Positions 1 through 11,148 of a stretch of 64,000 nucleotides of DNA are shown piece after piece. The first letter of the stretch is position 1. Every line of letters begins with the position of its first letter. Origin of the DNA: Delphinus delphis (lineage: Eukaryota; Chordata; Mammalia; Artiodactyla; Delphinidae). A model generated the notes under the pieces. It saw only the letters and a program-made list of their open reading frames with translations. It was not told the origin of the DNA and did no database searches. The stretch covers positions 74,156,731 to 74,220,730 of the forward strand of contig NC_082688.1 of assembly GCF_949987515.2 (NCBI RefSeq), read 5' to 3'. Both the position numbers and the translations under genes were made by a program.

Positions 1-379
1 ATAGGTCTTATTTATGAATGGGTGTTGAATTTTGTCTAATGCTTCTGAATTAAGATAATCATGACTTTTTCTCCCTTACCTTGTATGATTTATTAGATTG
101 TGTTTAAAATATTAAAACAACCTTGCATTCCTGGGATAATCCTTACTTGGCATGATGCACTACTCTTTTTATATATGCCTTTATTTTACTTGCTTACTTT
201 TTGTTAAAGAATTTTATATCTATATTTTTGAGAGATACTGGTCTGTAGTTTTCTTGTAATGAACGTATTGATACAGAAATTATGCCGGCTTCAAAAAACA
301 AAGTGTAAAACGTTTCCTCTTCCTCTTTTGTCTGAAACCATTTGTCAAAGAGTGGTAATTTTTCTTTGTTTAAAATTTT

Positions 380-845
380 TTTTAACATCTTTATTGGAGT
401 ATAATTGCTTTACAATGGTCTGTTAGTTTCTGCTTTATAACGAAGTGAATCAGCTATACATGTACATGTATAGCTATACATGTACATATATCTCCATATC
501 TCTTCCCTCTTACATCTCCTCCCTCCCACCCTCCCTATCCCACCCCTCTAGGTGGTCACAAGGCACTGAGTTGATCTCCCTGTGCTATGCTTGTGCTATG
601 GTAGTGTATATTATGTCCATGCCACTCTCTCACTTAGTCCCAGCTTCCCCTTCCCCCTCCCCATGTCCTTAAGTCCATTCTCTACGTCTGCATCTCTATT
701 CCTGTCCTGCCCCTAGGTTCTTCATAAGCATTTTTTTTTTTTTTTTAGATTCCATATATATGTGTTAGCATACGGTATTTGTTTTTCTCTTTCTGACTTA
801 CTTCACTCTGTATGAAAGACTCTAGGTCCATCCACCTCAATACAA
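380..845 (-). mobile_element. L1 3' UTR and tail, 5'-truncated, nested in an older L1
   Basis: On the minus strand this is the 3' end of a cetartiodactyl L1, ending in the complement of 'caattatactccaataaaga'. It includes the CT/GA-rich 3' UTR and the end of ORF2 near 770-840. It interrupts the older L1. A 12-base sequence on the left (368-379, gtttaaaatttt) is repeated with one base missing on the right (846-856), a plausible target-site duplication. A perfect 24-base palindrome lies at 452-475. No coding capacity. Confidence 0.9.
452..475. repeat. Perfect 24-bp palindrome
   Basis: The left arm agctatacatgt is followed without a spacer by its exact reverse complement. It sits in the L1 3' UTR, where the usual sequence has only short TATACAT repeats. 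It probably arose by slippage or local inversion. Confidence 0.9.
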
Positions 846-965
846 GTTTAAATTTTGATAGAATTTACCAATAAGACCATCTGGGCCTGGAGTTTTCTTA
901 AGGGGAGGGTTTAAATTACTTACTAATTTTCTTTAAGAGATATAAGGGCTATTCTGATTTATTAT

Positions 966-1184
966 TGCTATATGCAGTAGGGTTAGTTTGATATAAGCAC
1001 TCTGCTTTACTAGAACTAGACATCTTTTGACGAACACATACTTGATCAATTTATGCCTCAGATTTGACTCATTCAGTAGTTTTCTATTGTTCTTAGGCCA
1101 AAATCCAAATGATACAGTATGATCAACAACATCCTCTGTGTCTCCTGCTCTCTCTTCCTCAGCAAATAATGACCTGTTTCCTGA
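966..1184. other. Unassigned DNA
   Basis: AT-rich sequence between the old L1 and the L2. It may include further decayed L1 or L2 sequence, but I could not place it. Confidence 0.4.
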
Positions 1185-1627
1185 TCTCTACATTCCATGC
1201 ACTAACTTTCTTTCAATTCTTTAAAGCAGCATGCCACTAAGTCCGGACATTTTGTATGCATATCCCTCTGCCAGTAACACATGAATGTCTCCTAAATCCC
1301 CTCAGCTTACAACTTCCAATTTCTATTTTACATGTCATATTCAATGCCACTTCCTCTGGGAAGACTACCTTGAGAGCTCTGACCAAATCAGGTGCCTCTG
1401 CTCTTCACTTTCATAGCTCCCCACTGATTTCCTTCCTTTGCTTTTGTGATAGTTAGTAACCATGTACTCATGTAATTAATGTCTATCTCTCTCAGACTAA
1501 ATACTGAATGAGAGCTAGGATCATGTCTAATTTGTTTATCATGATATCTTGGGACCTAGCATAACAACAACTGGCAAATACAACTTGTGTACTTGTTGAA
1601 TGGTTGGATGAATGAATGAATGAATGT
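1185..1627 (+). mobile_element. L2 LINE 3' end
   Basis: Matches the L2 3' UTR in order: the 'ccacttcctctgggaagac' region, a decayed 'gagctcc' region, and a terminal 'ttgttgaatg' followed by repeated GAATGAAT (about 1608-1626). L2 is a mammal-wide LINE that has been inactive for a very long time. This copy is non-coding and strongly diverged. Confidence 0.75.
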
Positions 1628-1884
1628 AATATAACTGTTGGATATTGTTGTCTGTTTTCATACCTCCCCCATGTTCTGTTGGCTACTGTTACAGGCTAAT
1701 TCATGTTGACATTTCAGTAAAATGACTCTATGCTTTTCTCACTTTAGCTTATATTTTTGTGTTCTTACATTAATATAAAGGAGTGCAGTATAATGAAAAT
1801 ATTATGAGCCAAATGAGAAGACTCCTGGGGCCTTTTTTTCCCTGTGTTATTCTATATAACCAAAGACTACACTGACTACTAGTA

Positions 1885-2040
1885 TTCACAAGATATGTGA
1901 TTTTGGTCTTGGCCATTAGACACTTAATCAGTCTTAGTTTCTTCATTTGAACCTAGAAAGAAAAATGTTACCTTTCCCTGCTATTAATATGTGAAAATGT
2001 TTGATAAACCATAAAATGGTACAAAAAGCCAGGGGGTTTT
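1885..2040 (+). mobile_element. Possible MIR SINE, decayed
   Basis: The order of a 'tgattttggtcttggcc' block, a 'cttagtttcttcatttgaa' block and a downstream 'ataaaatggtac' resembles the MIR core. Divergence is high and the 5' tRNA-like part is not recognisable. Confidence 0.45.
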
Positions 2041-3924
2041 GTCAATAGTAATCTTGAAATTGGGAATGTTTACCTTGGAAGTATGCATTTATGTTTCCTT
2101 TAAGGACTAATTCAAAATATATACTATGAACTCTGTGAGAAAACTATTGTTATATCTAGAAAAAAATACTGGACAAAAGTATTTTCAAATTTTCTCTAGG
2201 GTGTATGGTTTTGCATTTATAGTGAGGGCAAAAAAACACTGATTTAAAATGAAAAGAAAAGAGCATGCTATTTAGATTACTGTGACCATGCCATTAGTGT
2301 CTACTATATTCTATTGTCTCTATGAATTAACCCACCTTCCTATATTTTTTTCATAAAACTGATCAGTGCCCTGAGAAATGTCTCCAAGGTACCACAACGA
2401 AAGCTCCTTTTTAATATGGAAATCAAGCCACCTCTAGCTTGAAATTTGACAGAGGATCTAGTCTAAAGACATGAGAAGGACAAGACACACTGTTTCCCAG
2501 TCAGTCCTTCCAAGTCCTGGAATCCTTTGAGACACCAGGAAATGAAGTAACTCAAAGCATGGAATCCCAAATAAGTGATTCAGAAATCAAGTGGCTGCTT
2601 TGACACAGTTCAAGTACAATAACAAAACCATTCAACAATTTTACCAGCCAACAGGCAGTATTGACCTTGGAGAAAAGCCGTAATGATGGCCAGAAATCAT
2701 TTCAGCCGCCATCAGCAACATTACATATTCATGAAGTTATGCTTTTTTGTCCTTTGCATCAAACATACTTACACATTAACAAAGTATTTAAGTTGTCTTT
2801 GCCCTCTTTGACATCAGCATGAACAGCTACAATACACATTACACATCTTTCAACTACACAGAAAAGAGTTATTTCATAAGATATGAAAATATGATGCTGC
2901 GACTTCTTTCTCCTCCTACTCTTCCCACCATCAACTGAGCCCTGCAGATTCTTCTTAGGGTTTTCAAGGTATTGGTATAAACATTTCTTAACCTCGGTTA
3001 ATTCTACAGGCAAGATCCCCCTAAAATTTAGAACAATGAAAGGAGGAGAAAGGAAGGAAAAAACCTCTCTCTACAGACTTAGCTGGAAGGAGACAAATGC
3101 CCTGCAACAAAACACATTGTATGTCTTAAGCTCCCTCTTCTAATTATAAAAGTAGAATTTCAAAATAAAGGAACACAGTAAAGTGACAATGTCTCCAGAG
3201 CAGTAAGCAGGCTGACTTCCAAGATGCTGTAAGAGGACATTTCTTTTACCGAATTCACCCTAGTCCAAGGTCTGCCCTTCAGTTTATATAGGCTCAGAAC
3301 CTAATTTATCAGATCTGGAGAGATGATTTCCACATTAGGCAAACTTACAAGAGAATGTCATGTAAAACAAACTATCACTTCATTAATCAAAAAGAAAAGT
3401 GTAACAATCAGGCAGAATGTACGACCAGAATATTCTGTATCTCTTGAACAGATGTTCATTGGATGCTAAACCGTAACCATTTAGTTGTCTTGGAGAATAG
3501 GGAGTCAAAGACAAGAGAGTTGCTTGGATGATTTACATACGTAATGCCTTCAGGATAAGATAACTAACCTCATGTGTCCCTACTTGCAACAAAAAAATCT
3601 GTTTGTGAACCTATTCAAACCACTATTTGATCAACACTTTTCTCCTAGTTCTTTGAAAATCTGTCTCACTACTGGGAATTACACCATAAAACTTGAAGGG
3701 TAGTTTTAGTTTACTCTGTTTAGTCATAGCAGATTTTTGTTAAGCTCTCAGGGACTGATCAAATTGTTAAAGACTAACTTAAAAAGCACTGACGCCTTGA
3801 TTATAGAATATATTTTATATATTGCTGGGAAGGAGAAGATTTTTATATATAACGTATATTGCAGAAATGTAGAAATGTTTACTTCTGGCATGAGCATACC
3901 ACACACAGGTAAAGTAGCAGACTG
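2041..3924. other. Unassigned, mostly repeat-free DNA
   Basis: I recognise no repeat family here. A minus-strand open frame with exon-like borders (2773-3020) is listed separately. Nothing else stands out. Confidence 0.5.
2773..3020 (-). other. Exon-like open segment, minus strand, unrecognised
   Basis: On the minus strand a pyrimidine-containing tract ending in TTTTAG precedes 3020. A near-ideal splice donor GTAAGTATG follows 2773. The 248 bases between stay open in one frame (about 82 codons), with a basic stretch SRRRKKSQ near the middle. No ATG starts the frame; the nearest potential start is TTG. I recognise no domain. A frame of this length is expected by chance several times in a window of this size, so this is probably not a real exon. 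Confidence 0.15.
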
Positions 3925-4065
3925 ATCTGTCTCTCCCACTCAACTGTCTTGTTAATATCCTGAACTCTGGGACTATACTTTATCCGTAGTCTATTCCATA
4001 ATTCACATCCCAATACCTGGATCCAGAACCTGTTTATTCACTAGTTGTTTAAAAGAATAAATATA
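3925..4065 (+). mobile_element. L2 LINE 3' end, decayed
   Basis: The order of 'ctgtctctcccactcaactg', 'gaactctgggactatact' and 'aagaataaat' follows the L2 3' UTR ('...cactagactgtgagctcc...gggactgt...caataaat'). Divergence is high. Confidence 0.5.
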
Positions 4066-4937
4066 TGGAGTGGTACCATTTCCTAAAAGTGAGTTCCCTA
4101 TTAAGCATGAAAAAGACTTTGGGTGGATTCTGAGAACCTGTCAGGGTATGTGGCGGGTGACGGACTGAAAAAGGATGGGAAATAGAAGTGGGTAAAGCAC
4201 AGACAGAAAAGTCTGGGAATCCCAAAGACAGTGTTTTCATTACTTTTAGATTTTTCTCAGGATAGGTCTTAATCATAAACAGAGTACTTCAAAATAAGAC
4301 AGACTTTACATTTTAGTGCTCTCCTTTCTAGCTGTGTTCAGGGAATGTTCCTAAATTCGATTTTAGGAAAATCCTGAGGAGCAACCCCTTCCCACGTTTT
4401 ATAAACAAATCTTCTCTTATGAAAATTCCAGGAACATGCTGATTCCAGGAATGACCTGATGAAAAGGAAATAGTAAAACTGAGTAAGAGTTAAAAGGAAT
4501 GGAGCATGGCAGAAAGAAAGTTCTCCAAGTTTACAAAATTGAATTGCTACTTTGGTAAATGCTCCTTTTTTCATAGGAATGGAAGTAAGTCAGAATTTAC
4601 TAAGATTAAACAGAAATTTCCCCACTTTTGAAGGATAAAACCATATCTCAAAGAACTTTGTTAAATTAAATAACAGAAGCCAAAAGAAAACATTTTATAT
4701 TCATTATACAAAGAAACAAATGCTGACATCATAAGAAAAAATCCAAGAACTCAGCTATAAATTCAATAACAGATAGACATACAGATTACGAAATTTAACC
4801 TGTCGAACTACTGTGGAGTAAACAGATTTCATTTTGCTCCATGAGATTTTTAGCACAATTGTTGGTTTGTTTCTTATTTAACTTTTTTTTTTTTTAAGAA
4901 TTGTGTAACTAATTCTTTCTTGATGCAATTTAAGATA
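4066..4937. other. Unassigned DNA
   Basis: No repeat or gene recognised. A homopolymer T run at about 4882-4893 lies upstream of the SINE. Confidence 0.5.
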
Positions 4938-5259
4938 GTAGATAAGGGCTTCCCTGGTGGTGCAGTGGTTAAGAATCTGCCTGCCAATGCAGGGGACATG
5001 GGTTCGATCCCTGGTCTGGGAAGATCCCACATGCCGCAGAGCAACTAAGCCCATGCACCACAACTACTGAACCTGAGCGCTAGAGCCCACATGCCACAAC
5101 TACTGAGCCCGTGAGCCACAACTACTGAAGCCCGCACACCTAGAGACCATGCTCCGCAACAAGAGAAGCCACTGCAATGAGAAGCCCGTGCACCGCAACG
5201 AAGACCCAGTGCAGCCAGCAATATATAAATAAATTTATTTTTTAAAAAAAGTAGGTAAG
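4938..5259 (+). mobile_element. CHR-type SINE (tRNA-Glu derived) with target-site duplication
   Basis: The element spans about 4947-5250. It begins with the tRNA-Glu-like head 'ggcttccctggtggtgcag' and contains the A and B box-like regions ('ggttaagaatctgcctgcc', 'gggttcgatcc'). A body of repeated 'ccacaactactgaa' motifs and an A-rich tail follow. This is the older CHR-1-like form shared by cetaceans, hippos and ruminants. Flanking duplication: gtagataag (4938-4946) and gtaggtaag (5251-5259). Transcribed by Pol III when active and mobilised by L1; not a functional tRNA. Confidence 0.92.
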
Positions 5260-5750
5260 AGCAATGTACACACAAATAGAACTTCTGACATCTAAGTTGA
5301 GCTGTGCCAGGATTATAGCCTGTTCTAGCTCCTTGCCAGCCTATAAACACGTGACTCATCTTTTGTTAGTCTAACGGGCACAGTCTACCTGTTCTAACTG
5401 CAGAATTGTTGTAACATAACAATGAAAGATCACAGCTTGATTTTCAGGCCCAAAATAATAGTGCCACCAATGCAGTTAACTAGAATACGTTTCCTCCTAC
5501 AGTAAAAAAGAGTTCATGGAAGTCAAAGAGATCCTACAGGAAATAATACAAACATTTTCATGAATCCATTTATAACAAGAAGATATGGACTTACAATTGT
5601 CAATTCCTCAGGTAATTTTCTGTAAGTTGCTCAGATTTGAACTATGAAAAAATATTTTACTTTTTGAATACCAAATATCTCCTCAGCAAGACTTTTAAAA
5701 ATTTAGGATAGAAGAATTTGGGTGTTGGTTGAATCTGATTTCTTTCTGCC
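5260..5750. other. Unassigned DNA
   Basis: Nothing recognisable. Confidence 0.5.
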
Positions 5751-5985
5751 CAGTAGAGTGATATAATGGTTAAGGGCACAGACACTATAGTTATGAGGCC
5801 GGGGTTTGAGTCCTGGAAGTACCATCTCTTAGCTGTGGATCACTCAGGAAGTTAACTCTCTAAGCCTCGGTCTTCTCATCTGTAAAATGGTGACAGTAAC
5901 AGCACTTAACCCAGAGAGTTATGTTGATTAAACAACATAATACATGAGAAAGTGACACACAGTAAGAAGTCTATAAAGGTAGAAG
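5751..5985 (+). mobile_element. MIR SINE
   Basis: Nearly full-length MIR. The tRNA-like head 'gtgatataatggttaaggg' is followed by 'ggggtttgagtcctgg', the core 'tcttctcatctgtaaaatgg' and the L2-like 3' end. Confidence 0.88.
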
Positions 5986-6602
5986 TAGAAAATCTTAGAA
6001 TATATTTTCAATGGTCCAGAGAACTTTAGAGATTTTTAATATCAAATAACTAACAGAAATAAAATACTATTTATGTTTTTTTCCCCCAAGAAGAAGTTGA
6101 TAGTGGTAGAGACAGTTAATATATCTGAAAAGAATAAATATGCATTCTCTTATTTTGGGCCATCTTCCTGAATGGGAATCAAAGGTCTTGGCACTTGAAG
6201 CCCACAGTGATGTCATCTTGAGACCACAGTCTTATCTTCCACAAAAAATTCTCAAAAAATGCTTCTCTTCTTCCATGTAGAGGAATAGGATTCCCAAAGA
6301 CATGAGCTACATGACTGGTAAATAGCTAGTGTTTCATTAACTTTCTGTCCTGCCACAATCTTCAAGCTAGTCTATGGTCTCTCCTTCAATGCCACTTAGC
6401 TGGCCTGAGAGAAAGGGCAATTACGACTGCAAAGTTAGCAATGAGAGTATAGAGATAAATGTGAGAAGACACATGGAAAGAGCAATTAACATCCCCAGAG
6501 AAGCAAAAGTAAACCACATATTCTGAAAAGAGAAATGTGTCCTCACTTTCTAAGAAGCCCATATTGTTATCACTTGCTGTGAAAGGAATCAAGTAGTGGC
6601 AT
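5986..6602. other. Unassigned DNA
   Basis: No repeat or gene recognised. Confidence 0.5.
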
Positions 6603-6845
6603 TTAGCTATAAGGCATGGTGGTTAAGACGTGCATTGACAGCCTTGGTTAGACTCACGCATGCTACGTGGCTTTGAACATTCATTAAGTCTCCCTTTACA
6701 CACATGGAAAAACAGCTAGTAATGTCTCCATCTCAGGGTTGTTGTTACAATTAACTGAGATAATGTATGTAAAATACAGCATAGAGCACAGCACATAGCA
6801 CTGTACCGGAATGAGATAGCTATCATTACTATTATTATTTACTAT
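6603..6845 (+). mobile_element. MIR SINE
   Basis: MIR head 'ggcatggtggttaagacg', core with 'tctccatctcagggttgttg', and 3' part 'ttaactgagataatgtatg' followed by 'tatcattactattatt'. The order and spacing match MIR. Confidence 0.82.
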
Positions 6846-7099
6846 TAAAGTATCTAGGAGGACATTTTACCATGCTTTCTTATTCAATGCTAGATGTTAG
6901 CCTCCTGCTAGATTTTTATATTAAAAAAAATAAAAACAAAACCCAGCCACAGCCTAAAAGCAAAACAGTAGTCAAATGTAGAAGAAAACAGTGAATCAGC
7001 AATGATTTTAAGACACTTTATTCAGGTTTCTTCCCATTTAAATGACACTCAAAACAAGGGTAGTGCTTCCATGGACCTGAGAGTTTATGTATATAAAAT

Positions 7100-7290
7100 G
7101 GGCATGTGGAGACACAAATTTATATAATTTATAAGCTGGAAAGGAATGCAGAGATCTAACTGTATACTCATCTTAAAGGTGAATAAATCCATGCCTAGAA
7201 AATGTATCTCCCAAGGTTACCAACACTAGCCACTAACACTAGAAGCCAAGTATCTGCCAGTCTTTCCACCAAGACCAACAGTTTTCCATG
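7100..7290 (-). mobile_element. Possible MIR-class SINE, decayed
   Basis: The '...ctcatcttaaaggtgaataa...ctcccaaggttacc...' pattern resembles the complement of the MIR/MIR3 core ('ttttacagatgaggaaactg...gcccaaggtcac'). Weak match. Confidence 0.4.
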
Positions 7291-8002
7291 CAAGTCATTC
7301 CTGGCCTTAATATTATCAGCAAAGTTTCTCGTTAAGAAGAGTGGATTCCCAAAGCAATTCTGGATTGCCCTTCAACACTGACAAAAGAGGACAGTTTATA
7401 TTAGATTTTGGGGACGCCTTAGATGATGTCATTTCCCAATTTCATTGCAGATGAAAATATTCTTTCCCATGACTCAAAGCAAGGAAAGAAAATCAAGCAT
7501 AGAGGGTAGTGTTCACCTGAATAATTGGAACAGCTTCTTATGAGCTGTTTTATTTACTTTTGGGGTAAATATATTTATCATTCAGGCAGTTTACTTTCAT
7601 GCGTTACATATTTATATAACATTTTAAATGCATATAGTTTTATAAACCCTGTGTAATGTACATTGTATGCTGACAATAATTATCAGAAATTGAAGCATAT
7701 CATGAAAAACTGTAAGAAACTTCAGAGAATTTCTAGCCTCTTCCATTTTTACTACTGATATAACCACTGTGGGATTTATAGAATGTCATTGCCAAACCAC
7801 CTGAAAGAACGATGATTTTTCTCTAGCTATATATTTACAGTTGAACATAGATCTTTATAGTTAACTTGCAAAATTAGGATTGATTTATAACAAATCATTG
7901 CAAGTATTCCCAGGTTATTATTTAAGCCCACTTAATAATATCTTACATAACAAACATTCATTTTTTTTCTCACCGTGTGCCAAGAATTGTGTTAAATAAT
8001 AA
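7291..8002. other. Unassigned DNA
   Basis: No repeat or gene recognised. A 7-bp stem (aacagct/agctgtt) near 7529-7548 is too short to mean much. Confidence 0.5.
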
Positions 8003-8010
8003 ATTTAGCT

Positions 8011-8211
8011 CAGGGTTTCTCACAATTGCAGCGCTCTTGACGTTGGGGGGTGGAAAATTATTTGTCATAGGGAGCAGTCCTGTGCATTATAGGATGTTTT
8101 GCACCATCCCTAGCCTTGACCTTCTAGATGCCAGCAGCTACAAACAGAAATGCCTCCAGACATTGCCACATGTCTCCTGGGTGGCAAAATTACCCCCGTT
8201 GAGAACCACTA
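8011..8211 (-). mobile_element. MER20 DNA transposon (hAT-Charlie)
   Basis: Nearly full-length MER20 on the minus strand. The + strand begins 'cagggtttctcacaattg' and ends 'gttgagaaccacta', with 'ctgtgcattataggatgttt' and 'cctccagacattgcca' between. Likely 8-bp target duplication, decayed: atttagct (8003-8010) and ctttagtt (8212-8219). Non-autonomous with no transposase. MER20 copies have been linked in other mammals to regulatory activity in endometrium, but nothing here shows activity of this copy. Confidence 0.9.
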
Positions 8212-8215
8212 CTTT

Positions 8216-8398
8216 AGTTAATTTAATTCCCTCAATAATCCCATGAGGTATGTATTATTATCTCCATTTTCTAGATGAGATGACAGAAGCTTAAGGAGTT
8301 TAGCAATTTGCCCAAGGTCACACAGACAGAAAGTGGAAATCCAATCAACGGCAGAGCCCCATAATTTAATCATTAGATGATACCACCTCACTGGACCC
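8216..8398 (-). mobile_element. MIR SINE
   Basis: Complement of MIR: 'caataatcccatgaggtatg', 'ctccattttctagatgagat', 'cccaaggtcacacagacag', in the expected order. It directly abuts the MER20 copy. Confidence 0.85.
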
Positions 8399-8537
8399 AG
8401 ATGAACATAAAATCAAGTTCTGTGTATCCACAGACTTCTTCCCAGCCATACTGAAATGGAGAGACTCCTTCGGGAAGGGGAACGTACCAGTTCCCTGCAA
8501 AATTTTTATTCTCATATATAACGTATGAGTCATTTTG

Positions 8538-8905
8538 AGTTATGCTGCAGCCACAAGGAATATGAAAATTTTAGTGGCTTAGAACACCAGAAGTTTGTTT
8601 CTGGCTCCTGTTATACTACCATTGTCATGTGGCATGGACAATGACTTTGTCCAATGACTTTGCTCCATCACCCCAGGATGCAGGTCAGGGATGAGGACCT
8701 GTGGAGGACAGGCCAGTCTCTGGCAAGGTGATAACAGAAACACCTGGAGGCACTTAATGTTTCTGCTCAGAAATGACACAGATCACTTCCATACAGTTTC
8801 TATGGTTAAAGCAAGGCAGGTGGCCAAGTATAAAGTCAGCGGGCAGGAAAGTATACCTCTCCCTCGAGGGAGGGGGAAGAGCATTAGGGAGAGGCCAGGT
8901 GAGGA
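8538..8905 (+). mobile_element. LTR33-like solo LTR (ERVL class, name tentative)
   Basis: Begins 'agttatgctgcagccacaag' with 'agtggcttagaacacc', then 'ctgctcagaaatgacacag', then a 'ggttaaagcaaggcaggtg' block. This order matches a mammal-wide LTR that I recall as LTR33. The copy at 17750-18010 shares the same 5' pattern. No internal retroviral genes are nearby. The family name needs a database check. Confidence 0.55.
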
Positions 8906-9532
8906 GCATCTTAGTAATAAAGACAATAAACAGTTTTGAAAAATAATACAAACTTCATACAACTACATTGAAAGGTGAAAAGACACAGTGTCGTCTAGAA
9001 AAACAACTTGCTTTGTATTCAAAATGCCCATATCTGTATGTTTCCTGGAGGCTTCTGCTGGAGAAAGTAATCCTGATGTGGCAGCCAAATGCCAGATATG
9101 GAACTGTGTCACAATCCACATTTTAGAACCTCAAAACAGTAAGATACCAGAGATATCATAAGACAAATGCCATCTTTTGATCCTTTTTTGACGCCTTTCT
9201 TTGAGAGACTCAACAAATTTCTTTCCTTTTCTCTGAATCTGTTCCATCGTCTCTTAAATCATCTCTAAAAGCTATTCAACTTCTACCTGATTTCTAGGCT
9301 ATTCTGAGCAAGGAGCAGATAAACTTCTGAGAACAGTTAAGAAGGCTTGTGTTTGGTATTTGGTGAGAAAACATTGCATCAATCATGGATGTCTCTGAGA
9401 GGATACGTCACAAGCTATTCGTCGTAATGCTTTCAGCACACAAACCTCCTCTCCCCTTTCCCCTCTGCCACCCCTGCCTCTTACCTCCAACTCTCACTCT
9501 CATCCTCCTTCTCTCTCACCCTCACCCTCTTT
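8906..9532. other. Unassigned DNA
   Basis: No gene or repeat recognised. The last 100 bases are pyrimidine-rich and lead into the simple repeat. Confidence 0.5.
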
Positions 9533-9575
9533 TTGTCATCTCTCTTTCTCTCTCTCTCTCACTCACACACACTAA
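9533..9575 (+). repeat. (CT)n/(CA)n simple repeat
   Basis: Interrupted CT dinucleotides followed by a short CA run. Confidence 0.85.
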
Positions 9576-9732
9576 TATACCCCACATACTCTAAGGAAAA
9601 CTTAAGATTATAAAAATCACAAAACTCATTATAAAACAAAATGTTCTTTTTTTCAAACATTTTGAAGATCATTTAGTGGAGCTATATAATACATACATTC
9701 AACTTCAAGTATCCTTGGGAGGAAAAGAGAGG

Positions 9733-9781
9733 GACAGAGAAATGGAAGGAAGGAGGGTAGGAAAAAGAGTAAAGGGGAGCA
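9733..9781 (+). repeat. GA-rich tract, copy 1
   Basis: Purine-rich run of GGA/GAA units directly before the LTR start at 9782. A similar tract (11149-11194) precedes a second, shorter LTR copy at 11195. In LTR elements a polypurine tract normally precedes the 3' LTR. Confidence 0.6.
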
Positions 9782-10756
9782 TGATAGACTAAAGATAGTG
9801 GCAAATCCTTGACTCTCCTCTCACTGAGACATGAAGTCTGATTTTCCTACCCTTGACTTTTAACTGGCACCAGTGACTTGCTTGATCAGAAGAATGCAGG
9901 AGCAGTGACACTCTAGGACTATATTTTTAAGCCTTGCAGCTTCAGCCCAGGCTGTTTGCAACATTCAGTATTGTGGATTGAATTGGGTTTCCCACCAAAT
10001 TTGTTAAAGTCTTAGCCCCCAGTGACTGTGAAAGTGACCTTATTTGGAAATAGGGTTTTTGTGGTTGTAATCAAGCGGAGATTACACCAGTAGTGTGGAC
10101 CCTAAATGAAATGACTGATCCCCTTAAATGGAGAGAGATATTAGGAGACACAAAGACACAGAGGGAAGATAGCCATGTGAAGACAAAGGCTATTGATGGA
10201 GCTACAAGCCAAGGAATACCAAGCATTGCCAGCAACCACCAGAAGTTAGGAAGAGGCAAGAAAGGATTCTTCCCTAGAAGCTTCAGAGGGAGCACGGCCC
10301 CCTGCTCCCCACAGCCGTCTGATTTTGGACTTCTAGCCTCCAAAGCTGTGAGAGAAGAAATTTCGATCGTTTTAAGCCACTTCGTTGGTGGAAATTTGTT
10401 ACGTCACCCCCAGGAAACAAATAACATTTGGTCTTGGGGTGCTCCGAGAACCCACACTCCTCGCACACTCTGAGAATCACAGGCCACGTGGACAGACTAC
10501 ATGTGGACATGCATCCGCAGCTCTAGCTGAGCTTCCAGTCAATAGGCAGAATCAACTGCCGGATGTCCCAGCTGAAGCAACAGGTTGCAGGTGAAGAAGT
10601 CATCTTGGAAGCTGACACCCTGTGGATTTGAGATAATCCGCCTAAGCAACCCTTTCTAGAATTCCTGATCCACAAAATTGTGAGCAAAATTAAATTTCTG
10701 TTTCAAGCTACTAAGTTTCACGGTAAACAGTGACATGGTCATAAATAAATGGAACC
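9782..10756 (+). mobile_element. MaLR/ERVL-like LTR, split by a younger MLT1-type LTR
   Basis: The outer LTR starts 'tgatagactaaagatagtgg', continues with 'ggcaaatccttgactctcc' and 'gccttgcagcttcagcccag', and resumes after the insert with 'tcttggggtgctccgagaac'. It ends near 'caagctactaagtttcac' and 'cataaataaatggaacca'. This order is that of a common mammalian LTR; I place it in the MaLR/ERVL group without a sure subfamily. No retroviral coding region is recognisable. Confidence 0.65.
9969..10425 (+). mobile_element. MLT1-type solo LTR (ERVL-MaLR), nested
   Basis: Contains, in order, 'ttgtggattgaattgggttt', 'gaccttatttggaaataggg', 'gccatgtgaagac', 'caaccaccagaagttagg' and 'ttttaagccacttcgttgg'. 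These are diagnostic MLT1/MST landmarks. It interrupts the outer LTR, whose sequence is continuous across it. The 5-base flanks ttcag and tttgg may be a decayed target duplication. MaLR elements are non-autonomous. Confidence 0.85.
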
Positions 10757-11148
10757 AAATTCAGTACCTGAAAGTTGGTTACATTAAAAAACAAAAATAA
10801 ACAAACAAACAAAAAACATATAGCCTTGGCTCTGGGCCAGGCAGCAGGCAGAAACTGGAAGGGCTTTGAGGAGCCTGCTGGTGAAGGCTTGAAGGACAAT
10901 CAGGAAAAAAATCATCAGATTCCAAAGAAGAGGAAGTCATTGTTAAATACTGGCCAAAAAGTTGGCAACCCGGTTGCCTGCCATAGCACGGTAAATGAAG
11001 TTTGCCTCATGAACCCTTGGATTTGCCTAAAGAGATTTCTAGACATCATCTGTAAATTACCAAAACCAGCCCAGCAAAATCTTTCTTGAATTTCTGACTA
11101 ATGCAAAAATCAGCAAAGCAAATGATATTTCAAGCCACTAAGTTTAGG
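10757..11148 (+). mobile_element. LTR-related segment between two LTR copies
   Basis: Holds an A-rich (CAAA)n-like stretch at about 10785-10818. Near 11083-11145 a block (gaatttctgactaatgc...atttcaagccactaagttta) resembles the 3' end of the outer LTR at 10650-10720. It may be internal sequence or a third LTR remnant. No recognisable coding region. Confidence 0.4.

Larger units (their letters stand above)
1..965 (-). mobile_element. Old L1 ORF2 fragment, split by a younger L1 tail
   Basis: Read on the minus strand, 1-367 and 857-965 match consecutive parts of the L1 ORF2 reverse-transcriptase region. Recognisable landmarks are the complement of the well-conserved stretch around 'ccttgcattcctgggataat' and of 'gaatttaccaataagaccat'. 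The two parts are separated by the L1 3' end at 380-845, and the ORF2 sequence resumes afterwards. No intact reading frame remains. The fragment runs off the left edge of the window. Confidence 0.85.

Noticed and set aside
4947..5250. tRNA-like head with A and B boxes that might be called a tRNA-Glu gene
   Set aside because: It is the 5' part of a CHR SINE with a body, an A tail and a target duplication. The same applies at 39901-40042, 45118-45345 and 63295-63498.
10071..10510. Frames of 75-126 codons
   Set aside because: They lie across the nested MLT1-type LTR and its host LTR, which are non-coding.
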